From Phycisphaerae bacterium (GTDB taxonomy: Bacteria > Planctomycetota > Phycisphaerae > UBA1845 > UTPLA1), in NCBI GenBank assembly GCA_029259995.1, contig JAJDEC010000087.1, positions 1 through 21,924 of the forward strand: a DNA stretch of 21,924 bases, read 5' to 3'. Within the stretch, counting starts at the first letter, position 1. The number at the start of each line of letters is the position of its first letter. The translations under genes were made by a program, and so were the position numbers. Below the pieces are notes generated by a model, which was given only the letters and a program-made list of their open reading frames with translations, had not been told where the DNA came from and made no database searches. Below, one piece after another: positions 1 through 7,325 of this stretch.

Positions 1-496
1 CATGGCCGTCGATCGACGCGTCGCACGACACGGGCATCGAGATTTTGGAACCCGCATTGAGAACGTGTACGCGAAATGTCACGTTGTCCCCGGGGGACGG
101 CCGGGACGACATCGACTTGAGATCGTCACTGATCGTCTCAACGCCGTTGCGCGTCGTCACGCCGGCGTGCCAGCTCGTCGCACGCGGCAATCGCTCGACG
201 TATGCAACTGTCAAATCCGGAAGCAGCAATCGATCCGAATGAACCGCCTCTCGACGAAACTGGACCCAATCGACGTCGTTGGCACTGACACCCGACGACG
301 TTCCCGCATTGTCATAGATCAGAATCTGGTCGGACCATTCCACAATCTTGCCGGTACGCATTTCGCCGGAGTGAAGCTTCAGGAGGTCCTTGTAGTATCG
401 ATCGTGCTTTTCCATCCGATAGGGGTTCTCAACGCCCCCATGAACGGACTGACCGACCCAGAAAGTGACAATTGCCAAAACCCAACAAATCCGCAT
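1..496 (-). CDS. Secreted protein with CARDB-like segment (partial, C-terminus outside window)
   Basis: An open frame on the minus strand starts at ATG 496-494 and is still open at base 1, giving 165 visible residues. The N-terminus is a typical signal peptide: one Arg, a hydrophobic stretch at about residues 4-15, and a probable cleavage near SVHG at about residue 20. Residues about 40-80 (the stretch around MRTGKIVEW and ANDVDWVQF) resemble the short modules about a promoter-like 'G.V' fold often found in planctomycete secreted proteins. From about residue 92, DLTVAYVERLP, followed by GDNVTFRVHVLNAGS, matches the pattern of CARDB domains (bacterial adhesion-related beta-sandwich). An AAAGGGA lies about 7 bases before the start. 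I infer an exported, possibly surface-exposed protein of unknown role. It is separated by 175 bases from the HIT gene and need not share its transcript. The plus-strand frame over the same bases looks like a shadow. Confidence 0.72.
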   Translation of the reverse strand, partial: MRICWVLAIVTFWVGQSVHGGVENPYRMEKHDRYYKDLLKLHSGEMRTGKIVEWSDQILIYDNAGTSSGVSANDVDWVQFRREAVHSDRLLLPDLTVAYVERLPRATSWHAGVTTRNGVETISDDLKSMSSRPSPGDNVTFRVHVLNAGSKISMPVSCDASIDGH

Positions 497-671
497 ATCG
501 AAATCCCTTTGCCGAAGCGATCACGCACATCGGCGCGTCGGTCGATCGTCATTGCCCAGTGTTACTATTGTCGTGCAATAATCGGATACATCGCAAGGCG
601 ATCACGGATTGTGATTCAGATTTGTTACAACGCGCAACGCTGCCGCATCGATTGCGCGGACAGGTCCGTGG

Positions 672-1091
672 TTATAGCCACGCCTTGATTGCTGCTTGCA
701 GCGCGTCGGCCCGCCCGGGCTCGTACGATCCGGCATTCCATCGAAATCCGAGACCATCGTTCGCCTGGCGCGGGATGAAATGAAAATGGACGTGGAAGAC
801 CGCCTGTCCAGCGGATGCGCCCGTGTTCTGCAGGAAATTCAGACCCGACGCGCCGGTCGCCCGGACAATGGCATCGACAAGCTTCGGCGCCTGTGCGAGC
901 ATCCGACCGAGCAAGTCAGCGGGAATATCTCGCAAGTCCGCAAAATGCTGTTTGGGGATGAGAAGCGTATGACCTTCGGCAAGCGGATTCACATCGAGAA
1001 ACGCAATCGCCTCCTTCGACGTCCAGACACAGGCCGACGGGATTTGGCCCGATCCGATCTTGCAGAAAATGCAATCTGTCGGATTCGACAT
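672..1091 (-). CDS. HIT-family nucleotide hydrolase/transferase
   Basis: This 139-residue protein is a histidine-triad enzyme. The triad HVHFHFIPR places His at residues 100, 102 and 104; the middle His of the family attacks the nucleotide phosphate. Cys7 and Cys10 (CIFC), with His49 and His100, match the zinc site seen in many bacterial HIT proteins. GHTLLIPKQH at about 40-49 is the usual nucleotide-binding strand. The family (Hint/HinT, Fhit-like) hydrolyses AMP-lysine, AMP-NH2 or dinucleoside polyphosphates in the cytoplasm; the exact substrate cannot be read from sequence. I chose ATG 1091 because family members begin just before CIFCKI; an in-frame ATG at 1109 would add six residues. It lies downstream of rplQ in the same direction, but a strong hairpin stands between them, so cotranscription is uncertain. 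Confidence 0.93.
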   Translation of the reverse strand: MSNPTDCIFCKIGSGQIPSACVWTSKEAIAFLDVNPLAEGHTLLIPKQHFADLRDIPADLLGRMLAQAPKLVDAIVRATGASGLNFLQNTGASAGQAVFHVHFHFIPRQANDGLGFRWNAGSYEPGRADALQAAIKAWL

Positions 1092-1118
1092 GATTCGCTT
1101 CGCCGTCATTGAGCGTAC

Positions 1119-1156
1119 GGAGTCCATGCCGAGTCTGATACGTCGGCATGAACTCC
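1119..1156 (-). terminator. Strong intercistronic hairpin after rplQ (terminator-like, no U-tract)
   Basis: Bases 1119-1132 and 1143-1156 form an inverted repeat. In the minus-strand RNA the stem is 14 pairs (GGAGT, one U-G wobble, then CATGCCGA against TCGGCATG) with a 10-base loop at 1133-1142. It begins about 14 bases after the L17 stop and ends about 27 bases before the HIT start. No U-run follows on the minus strand, so it is not a classical intrinsic terminator. It could mark the 3' end of the ribosomal transcript with Rho, act as an RNase barrier, or lower readthrough into the HIT gene. Confidence 0.5.
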
Positions 1157-1170
1157 AACACATTCAATTT

Positions 1171-1857
1171 CTACGAATCGCCGCCGGACTCTGCGGCAGC
1201 ACCGTCGGATTCCGGCTTCTTGGCCGGAGACTTCTTCGTGCCAGGCTTGCGCCGCGCCTTCTTGCCCTCGAGGTAGTCGATCCGCGCGTTGATTTTCGCG
1301 CGTCGTTTCCCCGAGGACTTTTTCTTGTCGGCGGAGGCCGGCGCCTCATTCGGGTCGACCAACTGAAGGATCGCCAGCTCGCCGTTGTCACCAATGCGGC
1401 GCTTGGCAAGTCGGATGATCCGTGTGTATCCGCCCGGACGATCCTTGTAGCCGGGCGCAACTTCTGTCATCAGCTTGTGAATGACAGACGTCGCCACAAA
1501 CGGGATCTTCTTCTTGTTGTAGCTGGCGGGAACGACGCCGGTTCGATGTCGCCGACCTGAACGCGCGAACATCACTTTGTGGCGCTGTGCATCCGTCATC
1601 TGGTCGTATTTGTCCTGATGCTCCGCATCGAGCATCGCCCGATCCTGCAGCATCGACTCAACGCGACGACGGGCGTCGATCGTGCCCTTCCGGGCCATCG
1701 TGATCAGCTTCTCGACGAACCGGCGCGTTTCTCGAGCCTTGGGAAGCGTCGTCTGAACCTGCCCGTGCTGAATCAAACTCTGCGCCATGTTGCGTCGCAT
1801 GGCGTTCAAGTGTGACGCCGTTCGGGACAAATGCTTTTTGGCTACTCGATGTCTCAT
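1171..1857 (-). CDS. rplQ: 50S ribosomal protein L17, with internal insertion and C-terminal tail
   Basis: The start MRHRVAKKHLSRTASH, followed by MRRNMAQSLIQHGQVQTTLPKA in overlapping order, is the unmistakable L17 N-terminus, and PGGYTRI near residue 141 is the conserved core signature. L17 sits near the peptide exit tunnel of the 50S subunit. At 228 residues the protein is far longer than the roughly 127 of E. coli. About 45 extra residues lie between the first helical part (to about 70) and VIHKLMTEV (about 125), and the end (from about 172) is rich in Lys, Ala and Ser. It is the last gene of the alpha operon, 86 bases after rpoA, as in most bacteria. The start at 1857 is fixed by the N-terminal motif. 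Confidence 0.97.
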   Translation of the reverse strand: MRHRVAKKHLSRTASHLNAMRRNMAQSLIQHGQVQTTLPKARETRRFVEKLITMARKGTIDARRRVESMLQDRAMLDAEHQDKYDQMTDAQRHKVMFARSGRRHRTGVVPASYNKKKIPFVATSVIHKLMTEVAPGYKDRPGGYTRIIRLAKRRIGDNGELAILQLVDPNEAPASADKKKSSGKRRAKINARIDYLEGKKARRKPGTKKSPAKKPESDGAAAESGGDS

Positions 1858-1943
1858 GGCCGTCTCGTCCTATCGCATACGAGTGATACGCACTCGCATC
1901 GTCTTTCGATATCCCGCGAAATCCAACACGGATTCGCAATTGC

Positions 1944-3167
1944 CTAGTTGTTGTTTTCCGACGTCGCCTCGACGCCCTGATCCGGACTCGTCTCGGGCTC
2001 CGCCGGCGGCGTGTGGGGCGCCGGTGCATGCGTCGGCGGCACGTTCATCGACCCCGAATCCAGGGGGGCGATTCCTGATACCTTCGACGTTCCCGTAAAC
2101 GGCCCAAAAGGGCCGGGCGACGGGTAAATCGCATCATCGTCGTCGTCGTCCTCGTCGTCGTGCATGCCGTCCTGGTCCGACGCCTTCAGGCTCAGACCCA
2201 TGTCCGCGAGCTTTCGCTTCACTTCTCGAAGCGACGTCTTGCCGAAGCTTCGAAGCCGCAGCAAACCGGGCTCATCGTAAGTGACCAATTGGCCGACCGT
2301 CTGCACGTTCGCGGACGACAGGCAGTTGCTGGATCGCACAGAAAGCTGAAGCGCCGAAATCGGCATCGACAACTTGCCGGCGTCCGCACTGGTGCTCGCC
2401 TGCATCGTCTCTTCTTCGTCGCCCTCGGCGGCCATCGCGGCGCCGAGTTCAAAGTACTGCACGAACGGGTTAAGGTGCTTTCGAAGAATCTTCGAGGCCT
2501 CGACCAGGGACATCTCGGGACTGACTGTCCCGTTCGTCCAGATTTCGAGAATCAGCCGATCGTAATTCGTCCGCTGGCCAACGCGCGTGTCCTCGACGCG
2601 ATAACGGACGCGGGAGACCGGCGAAAAAACGGAGTCCAACGGAATCAATCCGAGTTCCTGTTCCTCGCTGTCGCCCTTGTTTTCTTCGGCCGTGACATAG
2701 CTTCGTCCGCGGCCGACTGTCATTTCCATTTCGAAGTCAACGGCGTCTGTCAACGTGCACAAGAGCAGATCCCGATTGATGACTTCCGTCGACGCGTCGC
2801 ATTCGATCGCTTTCGCCCGAACTTCAACCATCTCGCCGGCCTTGCCCTTGACCGACACTTTCATCGTCTTCGGCGCATCGCTCGTCGAGCGCACGACGAC
2901 GGACTTCACATTGAGAATGATTTCCGTGACGTCCTCGAGCACACCCGTCAGGCTCGAGAATTCATGCTCGGCGCCCTTGATACGGACGTGCGTCACCGCC
3001 GCACCTTCAAGACTGCTCAGCAGAATCCGTCGCAGGCTGTTTCCAACTGTCGTTCCGAAGCCTCGCTCAAATGGCTCTACAACAAATCGACCATAAACAT
3101 CCGTGCTTGCTGCTTCGTCGCGCATCACGCGCGTCGGCAGCTCCAGTCCTCGCCATCGAATTCGCAT
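1944..3167 (-). CDS. rpoA: DNA-directed RNA polymerase subunit alpha, with acidic C-terminal tail
   Basis: This 407-residue protein has both alpha domains. The N-terminal dimerisation domain shows YGRFVVEPFERGFGTTVGNSLRRILLSSL near residues 25-50 (split here: GFGTTVGNSLRRILL is the key motif), which nucleates polymerase assembly. The C-terminal domain (about 265-330) shows SVRSSNCLSSANVQTVGQL and LLRLRSFGKTSLREVK, the helices that contact UP-element DNA and activators. A further tail of about 78 residues follows, opening with a run of Asp/Glu and then rich in Pro, Thr and Ser; E. coli alpha ends at 329. The start at ATG 3167 is chosen because GGGAGG lies 7-13 bases upstream and the N-terminal homology starts there; the longer in-frame extension lacks homology. 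rpsD, often just upstream of rpoA, is absent; 207 non-coding bases separate it from rpsK. Confidence 0.97.
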   Translation of the reverse strand: MRIRWRGLELPTRVMRDEAASTDVYGRFVVEPFERGFGTTVGNSLRRILLSSLEGAAVTHVRIKGAEHEFSSLTGVLEDVTEIILNVKSVVVRSTSDAPKTMKVSVKGKAGEMVEVRAKAIECDASTEVINRDLLLCTLTDAVDFEMEMTVGRGRSYVTAEENKGDSEEQELGLIPLDSVFSPVSRVRYRVEDTRVGQRTNYDRLILEIWTNGTVSPEMSLVEASKILRKHLNPFVQYFELGAAMAAEGDEEETMQASTSADAGKLSMPISALQLSVRSSNCLSSANVQTVGQLVTYDEPGLLRLRSFGKTSLREVKRKLADMGLSLKASDQDGMHDDEDDDDDDAIYPSPGPFGPFTGTSKVSGIAPLDSGSMNVPPTHAPAPHTPPAEPETSPDQGVEATSENNN

Positions 3168-3374
3168 TGTTCGACCTCCCGATTCGGAGTTAACGGGATG
3201 AAATCCCTTCTGTCTCCGAACCGCGGTACCTGTCCGCCGGCCAAGCCGAACGGGACAAGCCACTATGTTGCCGTATATCTAATTTCAAGCTGCGGCAGCC
3301 CGCTCGCCATTCTCTGCCGCACTTGCCGCGCCACTTACTGCTCTTCTTGATCCGCTGTGCAAAAACTGACGTCG

Positions 3375-3755
3375 TTACACGCGCCGCTTCCGACGAGGTC
3401 GGCAGCCGTTGTGCGGCAGCGGTGTCACATCCTCGATGGAGAGAATTCGCAATCCGCCGGATTGAATGCCCGAAACCGCCGACTCCCGGCCGCTGCCCGG
3501 ACCTTTCACACGGACTTCAACTTCGCCCAGTCCGTAGCGGCGCGCTGATTGCGCCGCCGTCTCGCCGGCTCGCTGTGCCGCAAAGGGTGTGCTCTTTCGA
3601 GTTCCCTTGAATCCGACTGTGCCGGCCGATGCCCAGCACAGTGTTTCGCCGTTCATGTCCGTGATCGTGATCATCGTATTGTTGAACGTCGACTTGACGT
3701 GCACGATTCCTCGTGACACTTGTCGCTTGATTTTCCGCTTGCCGCTCTTTGCCAC
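3375..3755 (-). CDS. rpsK: 30S ribosomal protein S11
   Basis: The 126-residue protein carries all S11 hallmarks: a basic N-terminus, IVHVKSTFNNTMITITD at about 17-33, ASAGTVGFKGTRKSTPFAAQ at about 43-62, VRVKGPGSGRESA and the basic C-terminal end NGCRPRRKRRV. S11 lies on the platform of the 30S subunit, near the E site and the anti-Shine-Dalgarno region of 16S rRNA. Length is normal. It follows rpsM by 71 bases in the usual alpha-operon order. Unlike many bacteria, the next gene downstream is rpoA rather than rpsD. Confidence 0.98.
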   Translation of the reverse strand: MAKSGKRKIKRQVSRGIVHVKSTFNNTMITITDMNGETLCWASAGTVGFKGTRKSTPFAAQRAGETAAQSARRYGLGEVEVRVKGPGSGRESAVSGIQSGGLRILSIEDVTPLPHNGCRPRRKRRV

Positions 3756-3826
3756 TTGGCCGGCTCCTTATTGGGTCTGATTAAATCCAAGTCGATTCGA
3801 CGCCGATCGAATCACTGGCTTCGCCG

Positions 3827-4210
3827 TTATCGCAGTTCCTTGACGCCCTTTTTGCCCGCGACCGTCTTCTTCGGGCCTTTGCGGGTTCGAGCATTTGTCT
3901 TTGTTCGCTGTCCGCGGACCGGCAGCCCTTTTCGGTGCCGCAGTCCACGATAGCACTGAATATCCCGCAATCGCGCGATGTTCTGGGTAACCTGACGCCG
4001 CAACTGGCCTTCGACCACGTAGTTGCGATCGATGATCGACGCGATATGGCTGATCTGATCTTCCGTCAGATCCTTGGCCCGCGTGTTCTCGTCAATCTGG
4101 GCGTCCTTAAGAATCGCGCGGCTGAATGCCGGGCCGATGCCGTATACATACGTCAGCGACACAATCACGCGCTTGTCGTTCGGAATGTCTACACCTGCGA
4201 TACGAGGCAT
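3827..4210 (-). CDS. rpsM: 30S ribosomal protein S13
   Basis: MPRIAGVDIPNDKRVIVSL at the N-terminus, YGIGPAFSRAIL at about 23-34, and YRGLRHRKGLPVRGQRTKTNARTRKGP near 88-114 are diagnostic of S13. The 127-residue length is normal. S13 sits in the head of the 30S subunit; its basic tail reaches the P-site tRNA and its body bridges to the 50S protein L5. It is preceded by rpmJ with a 59-base gap and followed by rpsK, so this is the first long gene of the alpha operon. No upstream promoter could be singled out. Confidence 0.98.
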   Translation of the reverse strand: MPRIAGVDIPNDKRVIVSLTYVYGIGPAFSRAILKDAQIDENTRAKDLTEDQISHIASIIDRNYVVEGQLRRQVTQNIARLRDIQCYRGLRHRKGLPVRGQRTKTNARTRKGPKKTVAGKKGVKELR

Positions 4211-4269
4211 CCGTTACTTCTCCAATCCGCTCTGTTCCCGAGCGAGTTTCATATTGCGCCGCGGGCGCC

Positions 4270-4386
4270 TTAGCCCTGTCGCTGCTTGTGTCGCGGATCC
4301 GACGAGCAGATCACTCGTACCACGCCCTTCCGCTTGACGATCTTGCAATTCTCACAAATCCGCTTGACGCTGGATCGAACTTTCAT
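4270..4386 (-). CDS. rpmJ: 50S ribosomal protein L36, zinc-binding form
   Basis: Reading ATG 4386-4384 on the minus strand gives a 38-residue protein beginning MKVRSSVKRICENCKIVKR and ending KQRQG before TAA. Cys11, Cys14, Cys27 and His33 form the C-x2-C, C, H zinc site of the C+ type L36. L36 is the smallest 50S protein and holds 23S rRNA helices together near the base of the stalk. It lies between map and rpsM, its usual place in the spc/alpha junction. infA, often next to it, is not present. Confidence 0.97.
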   Translation of the reverse strand: MKVRSSVKRICENCKIVKRKGVVRVICSSDPRHKQRQG

Positions 4387-4447
4387 CGCTAACGCTCCCT
4401 TTGCGTCGTGTCTTCTCAAATCGCCGGACACGCCGTGACGATTTCGG

Positions 4448-5287
4448 CTATCGGCCGTCCGTCAATATATCCACGCCGCTTTCCGTCACGGCGATCGTAT
4501 GCTCAAAATGCGCCGACAGCTTTCCGTCGCGCGTCACTTGCGGCCAACCCGTTCGATCGCCGGCACAGACTTGACGTCCGCCCGCGTTGACCATCGGTTC
4601 GACCGCGATCACCAGGCCCGGCTCCAGCACGAAATCCTGCTTTCGCTGGGCGCGATCCGAGTAATTCGGCACCTTCGGCTCTTCATGCATCTCGCGGCCG
4701 ATGCCGTGACCCACAAATTCCCGCACGACCGAAAAACCCGCCGCCTCCACGAATGCCTGCATCTGGGAAGCCACTTCGCTCCACAGGCGGCCGGGCCGCA
4801 TCTCCGATATCGCCAACTCCAGCGTCTGCTGTGTTACATCGAGGAGCCGCTGCGCCTCGTCGGAAATCCGGCCGACCGGATAGGTGTTGGCCGCGTCGCC
4901 GCAATACCCCTTGAGCCGCACGCCACAATCGACGGCGATGATATCTCCCTCAACAAGGCGACGTTCGTCGGGGATACCATGAACAACCACTTCATTCACG
5001 CTCGCACAAATGGCGGACGGAAACGCAAACTTCGTACTGGGCGTCTTGACGCCGCGAAACAACGCTTCGGCACCGGCATCCGCGATGATCCGATCGGCCG
5101 CCTCCCCCAATTCCGACGCACAAACGCCGGGCTTAACGAGGTCATGCATTGTCTCATGCACGCGCCGGACGATCCGCCCCGCAGCGCGCATCAACTCAAT
5201 CTCTCGATCGCTCTTCAACATCGGCGCCATTGACGGATCTCGATCCGTGGCCGCCTTCGCTTGTTGCCTGCCGGCGAATCGCATCAT
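4448..5287 (-). CDS. map: Type I methionine aminopeptidase
   Basis: This cytoplasmic metalloprotease removes the initiator Met from nascent proteins. Counting from ATG 5287, the conserved His103 (VVHGIPD), Asp120 (VDCG), Asp131 (GDAA), His194 (GHGIG), Glu230 (VEPM) and Glu262 (FEHT) are all present; these are the substrate His and the five metal ligands of the family. The ATG at 5287 overlaps the adk stop (ATGA), suggesting translational coupling, giving 279 residues. A second ATG at 5230 (MAPMLKSDREIELMRAAG) fits the E. coli N-terminus better and would give 260 residues, so the true start is open. The same secY-adk-map order occurs in many bacteria, and peptide deformylation and Met removal follow translation directly. 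Confidence 0.96.
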   Translation of the reverse strand: MMRFAGRQQAKAATDRDPSMAPMLKSDREIELMRAAGRIVRRVHETMHDLVKPGVCASELGEAADRIIADAGAEALFRGVKTPSTKFAFPSAICASVNEVVVHGIPDERRLVEGDIIAVDCGVRLKGYCGDAANTYPVGRISDEAQRLLDVTQQTLELAISEMRPGRLWSEVASQMQAFVEAAGFSVVREFVGHGIGREMHEEPKVPNYSDRAQRKQDFVLEPGLVIAVEPMVNAGGRQVCAGDRTGWPQVTRDGKLSAHFEHTIAVTESGVDILTDGR

Positions 5288-5928
5288 GCCCGACAAGCCT
5301 TTTTGATCCGTTCAGACACTTCACCAATCTCGCCGATACCATCAACAGTGCGCAAAAGCCCCTGTTCACCGTAATAGGCGATCAGCGGCTTGGTCTCACG
5401 ATGGTATGTTTCGAGCCTTTGCCGAACCACCTCCGGCATATCATCCTTCCGGCGGAGTAACTTCTCGCCGTTCACATCGCACACGCCCGCATTCCGAGGC
5501 GGACTGAATAATTCGTGATACGTCCTACCACATTCAGGACAGTATAGCCTACCTGTCAATCTCGCAATAATCTCGGCATCTTCCACTTCGACGCTCACGA
5601 CGTGGTCAAGTCGCGTTCCGGCGCTCTCAAGCCGGCTTTTGAGGCCCGTCGCCTGAGCGAGCGTCCTGGGAAACCCGTCCAGGAGAAAGCCGTTTTTCTC
5701 TTTCGCCTGGCCGAAATGCTCAACCATCATGGCCAGTATCAGATCATCCGGCACCAGATCGCCACGATCCATGTAGACCTGAGCCTTCTGCCCAAGCTCG
5801 GTTCGAGCCTTGCGTTCCCGCCGCAGGATATCCCCGCTGGACAGGTGCAAGAGTCCGAACGCCTCGGCAATATGGACCGCCTGCGTTCCTTTGCCGGCGC
5901 CCGGTGGACCGAGGAGGATCAGATTCAC
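5284..5928 (-). CDS. adk: Adenylate kinase, zinc-LID type
   Basis: Adenylate kinase interconverts ATP + AMP and 2 ADP in the cytoplasm. The 214-residue protein begins MNLILLGPPGAGKGTQ, with the P-loop at residues 7-15; SSGDILR (30-36) and DGFPRT (84-89) are the AMP-binding and NMP-domain motifs. The LID contains Cys130, Cys133 and Cys150, three ligands of the structural zinc of the long form. The fourth ligand position (about 153) is Asn here, with Asp151 beside it, so the site may be incomplete or use Asp151. It starts at GTG 5928, which overlaps the secY stop (GTGA). That four-base overlap, and the ATGA overlap with map, imply coupled translation. Confidence 0.97.
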   Translation of the reverse strand: MNLILLGPPGAGKGTQAVHIAEAFGLLHLSSGDILRRERKARTELGQKAQVYMDRGDLVPDDLILAMMVEHFGQAKEKNGFLLDGFPRTLAQATGLKSRLESAGTRLDHVVSVEVEDAEIIARLTGRLYCPECGRTYHELFSPPRNAGVCDVNGEKLLRRKDDMPEVVRQRLETYHRETKPLIAYYGEQGLLRTVDGIGEIGEVSERIKKACRA

Positions 5929-7325
5929 ATGTAGGCTCCCTTGATTCGACCGCCGCCTTCAGGGCCGAGGAAACCGCCGTAATTCCGCATGATCAGGTTG
6001 GACTCGATCCGTTGCACCAGGTCGAGACCGACACTGACGACGATCAGCAATCCCGTTCCGCCCAGAAATGACGACACGAAAATCGGTATATCCATCGTGG
6101 CGGCAATCACCTGCGGCACAATCGCAATGAATGCGAGGAACCCGGCGCCGACGTAGGTAATCCTCGTCATTACTCGTTCGAGATAATCCGCCGTTCGCTT
6201 GCCGGGACGCAACCCCGGAATGAAGCTGCCGTTATCGCGCAGCGAATTCGCCATCTCTTTGGGCTGGAACTGAACCGTCGTCCAGAAATATGCAAAGAAG
6301 TAAACCAGCGCGACATACGTCAATACGTAAAGGAATCCGTTGCCGCTTCGGAACTCATCGGACATCGTCGCCCACAGGTTGCTGCCCGGGAACGCGTTCG
6401 AAAGCCATCCGAAGATCAGGCTCGGGAAAATCAAAAGACTGCTGGCAAAGATGATCGGCATCACGCCGCCATGATTGACGCGCAACGGAAGGTAATTCCG
6501 GGCCCCGCCGAACATCCGGCGCCCGCGCATCTGCTTGGCCTGCTGGATCGGTATCCGACGCTGTCCCTGCGTGATGAGAATCGAACCCGCAACCACTGCC
6601 ACGAATGCAATCAGAATGAACAGGATCTTGGCAGGTCCCATCTTGCCTTCGGCACTGACGTCGAGCGACGCATTCTGGAAGACGTAGATCACGGCTTCCG
6701 GCATGCGTGCGACAATACCCGCCATGATGATCAGGCTGACGCCGTTGCCGATGCCGTACTCGTCGATCTGTTCGCCGAGCCACATCAGAAACATGGTTCC
6801 TGCCGTCATGCCCGAGATTCCGATCAACCAGAACATCGTCGAACCAACAAAGCTACCGCTGAAATCCGAGAACTCCGGATAGACGAGCTGCTGCGACGTA
6901 ATGTACTGAAGCCAGAAAAAGGCCTGAATCACGCAGATCACGACGGTCGAGTACCGCGTGTACTCCTGAATCTTGCGACGGCCGATCTCACCTTCCTGCT
7001 TCAACTTTTCGAGCGCCGGAATCACGGTGCCCAGGAGCTGGAAGATAATCGACGCCGAAATATACGGCATGATGCCCAGGCCGAAGATGGTGCTCTGCTG
7101 GAGGTTACCACCTGTGAACATCTGGAAGTATTCCGTCAGCTGGGCGAGGCCGCTGCCGTCACCTCCCTGACTCATCTTCCGGAAATGCTCTTCGAGCGAG
7201 GACTGATCGATCCCGGGAATAGGAACATAGAACCCGATTCGATACGCGATCAGCAAGCCGATCGTGAACAGAATCTTGTTCCGTAGATCCGGGATCTTAA
7301 AGATATTCAAAAATGCTGATAGCAT
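5925..7325 (-). CDS. secY: Preprotein translocase channel subunit SecY
   Basis: SecY forms the membrane channel for protein export with SecE and SecG, and receives SecA and ribosomes. The 466-residue protein shows the first membrane helix after KIPDLRNKILFTIGLL, the plug region motif VPIPGID near 35-41, GIMPYISASIIFQLL near 85-100, and ten hydrophobic segments in all. QAKQMRGRRMFGG and NHGGVMPIIFASSLL (about 265-295) are further SecY signatures, and the cytosolic loop at KEMANSLRDNGSFIPGLRPGKRT (read in two parts) contacts the ribosome or SecA. Its ATG at 7325 lies inside the end of rplO by 19 bases; adk overlaps its stop. This is the standard end of the spc operon. Confidence 0.98.
   Translation of the reverse strand: MLSAFLNIFKIPDLRNKILFTIGLLIAYRIGFYVPIPGIDQSSLEEHFRKMSQGGDGSGLAQLTEYFQMFTGGNLQQSTIFGLGIMPYISASIIFQLLGTVIPALEKLKQEGEIGRRKIQEYTRYSTVVICVIQAFFWLQYITSQQLVYPEFSDFSGSFVGSTMFWLIGISGMTAGTMFLMWLGEQIDEYGIGNGVSLIIMAGIVARMPEAVIYVFQNASLDVSAEGKMGPAKILFILIAFVAVVAGSILITQGQRRIPIQQAKQMRGRRMFGGARNYLPLRVNHGGVMPIIFASSLLIFPSLIFGWLSNAFPGSNLWATMSDEFRSGNGFLYVLTYVALVYFFAYFWTTVQFQPKEMANSLRDNGSFIPGLRPGKRTADYLERVMTRITYVGAGFLAFIAIVPQVIAATMDIPIFVSSFLGGTGLLIVVSVGLDLVQRIESNLIMRNYGGFLGPEGGGRIKGAYM

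Noticed and set aside
2..688. Plus-strand frame of 228 codons at the left edge
   Set aside because: It lies opposite the signal-peptide gene and is Arg/His-rich with no start signal; the minus-strand reading is protein-like.
3168..3263. In-frame upstream extension of rpoA
   Set aside because: No homology, and a strong GGGAGG stands right before ATG 3167.
2160..3350. Long plus-strand frame of 396 codons opposite rpoA
   Set aside because: It is antisense to the well-supported rpoA, has no recognisable family motif, and its composition (Arg/His-rich) is that of a mirror frame of a GC-rich gene.
6471..7286. Plus-strand frame of 271 codons opposite secY
   Set aside because: Antisense to secY and rich in His/Arg/Asp; no motif.
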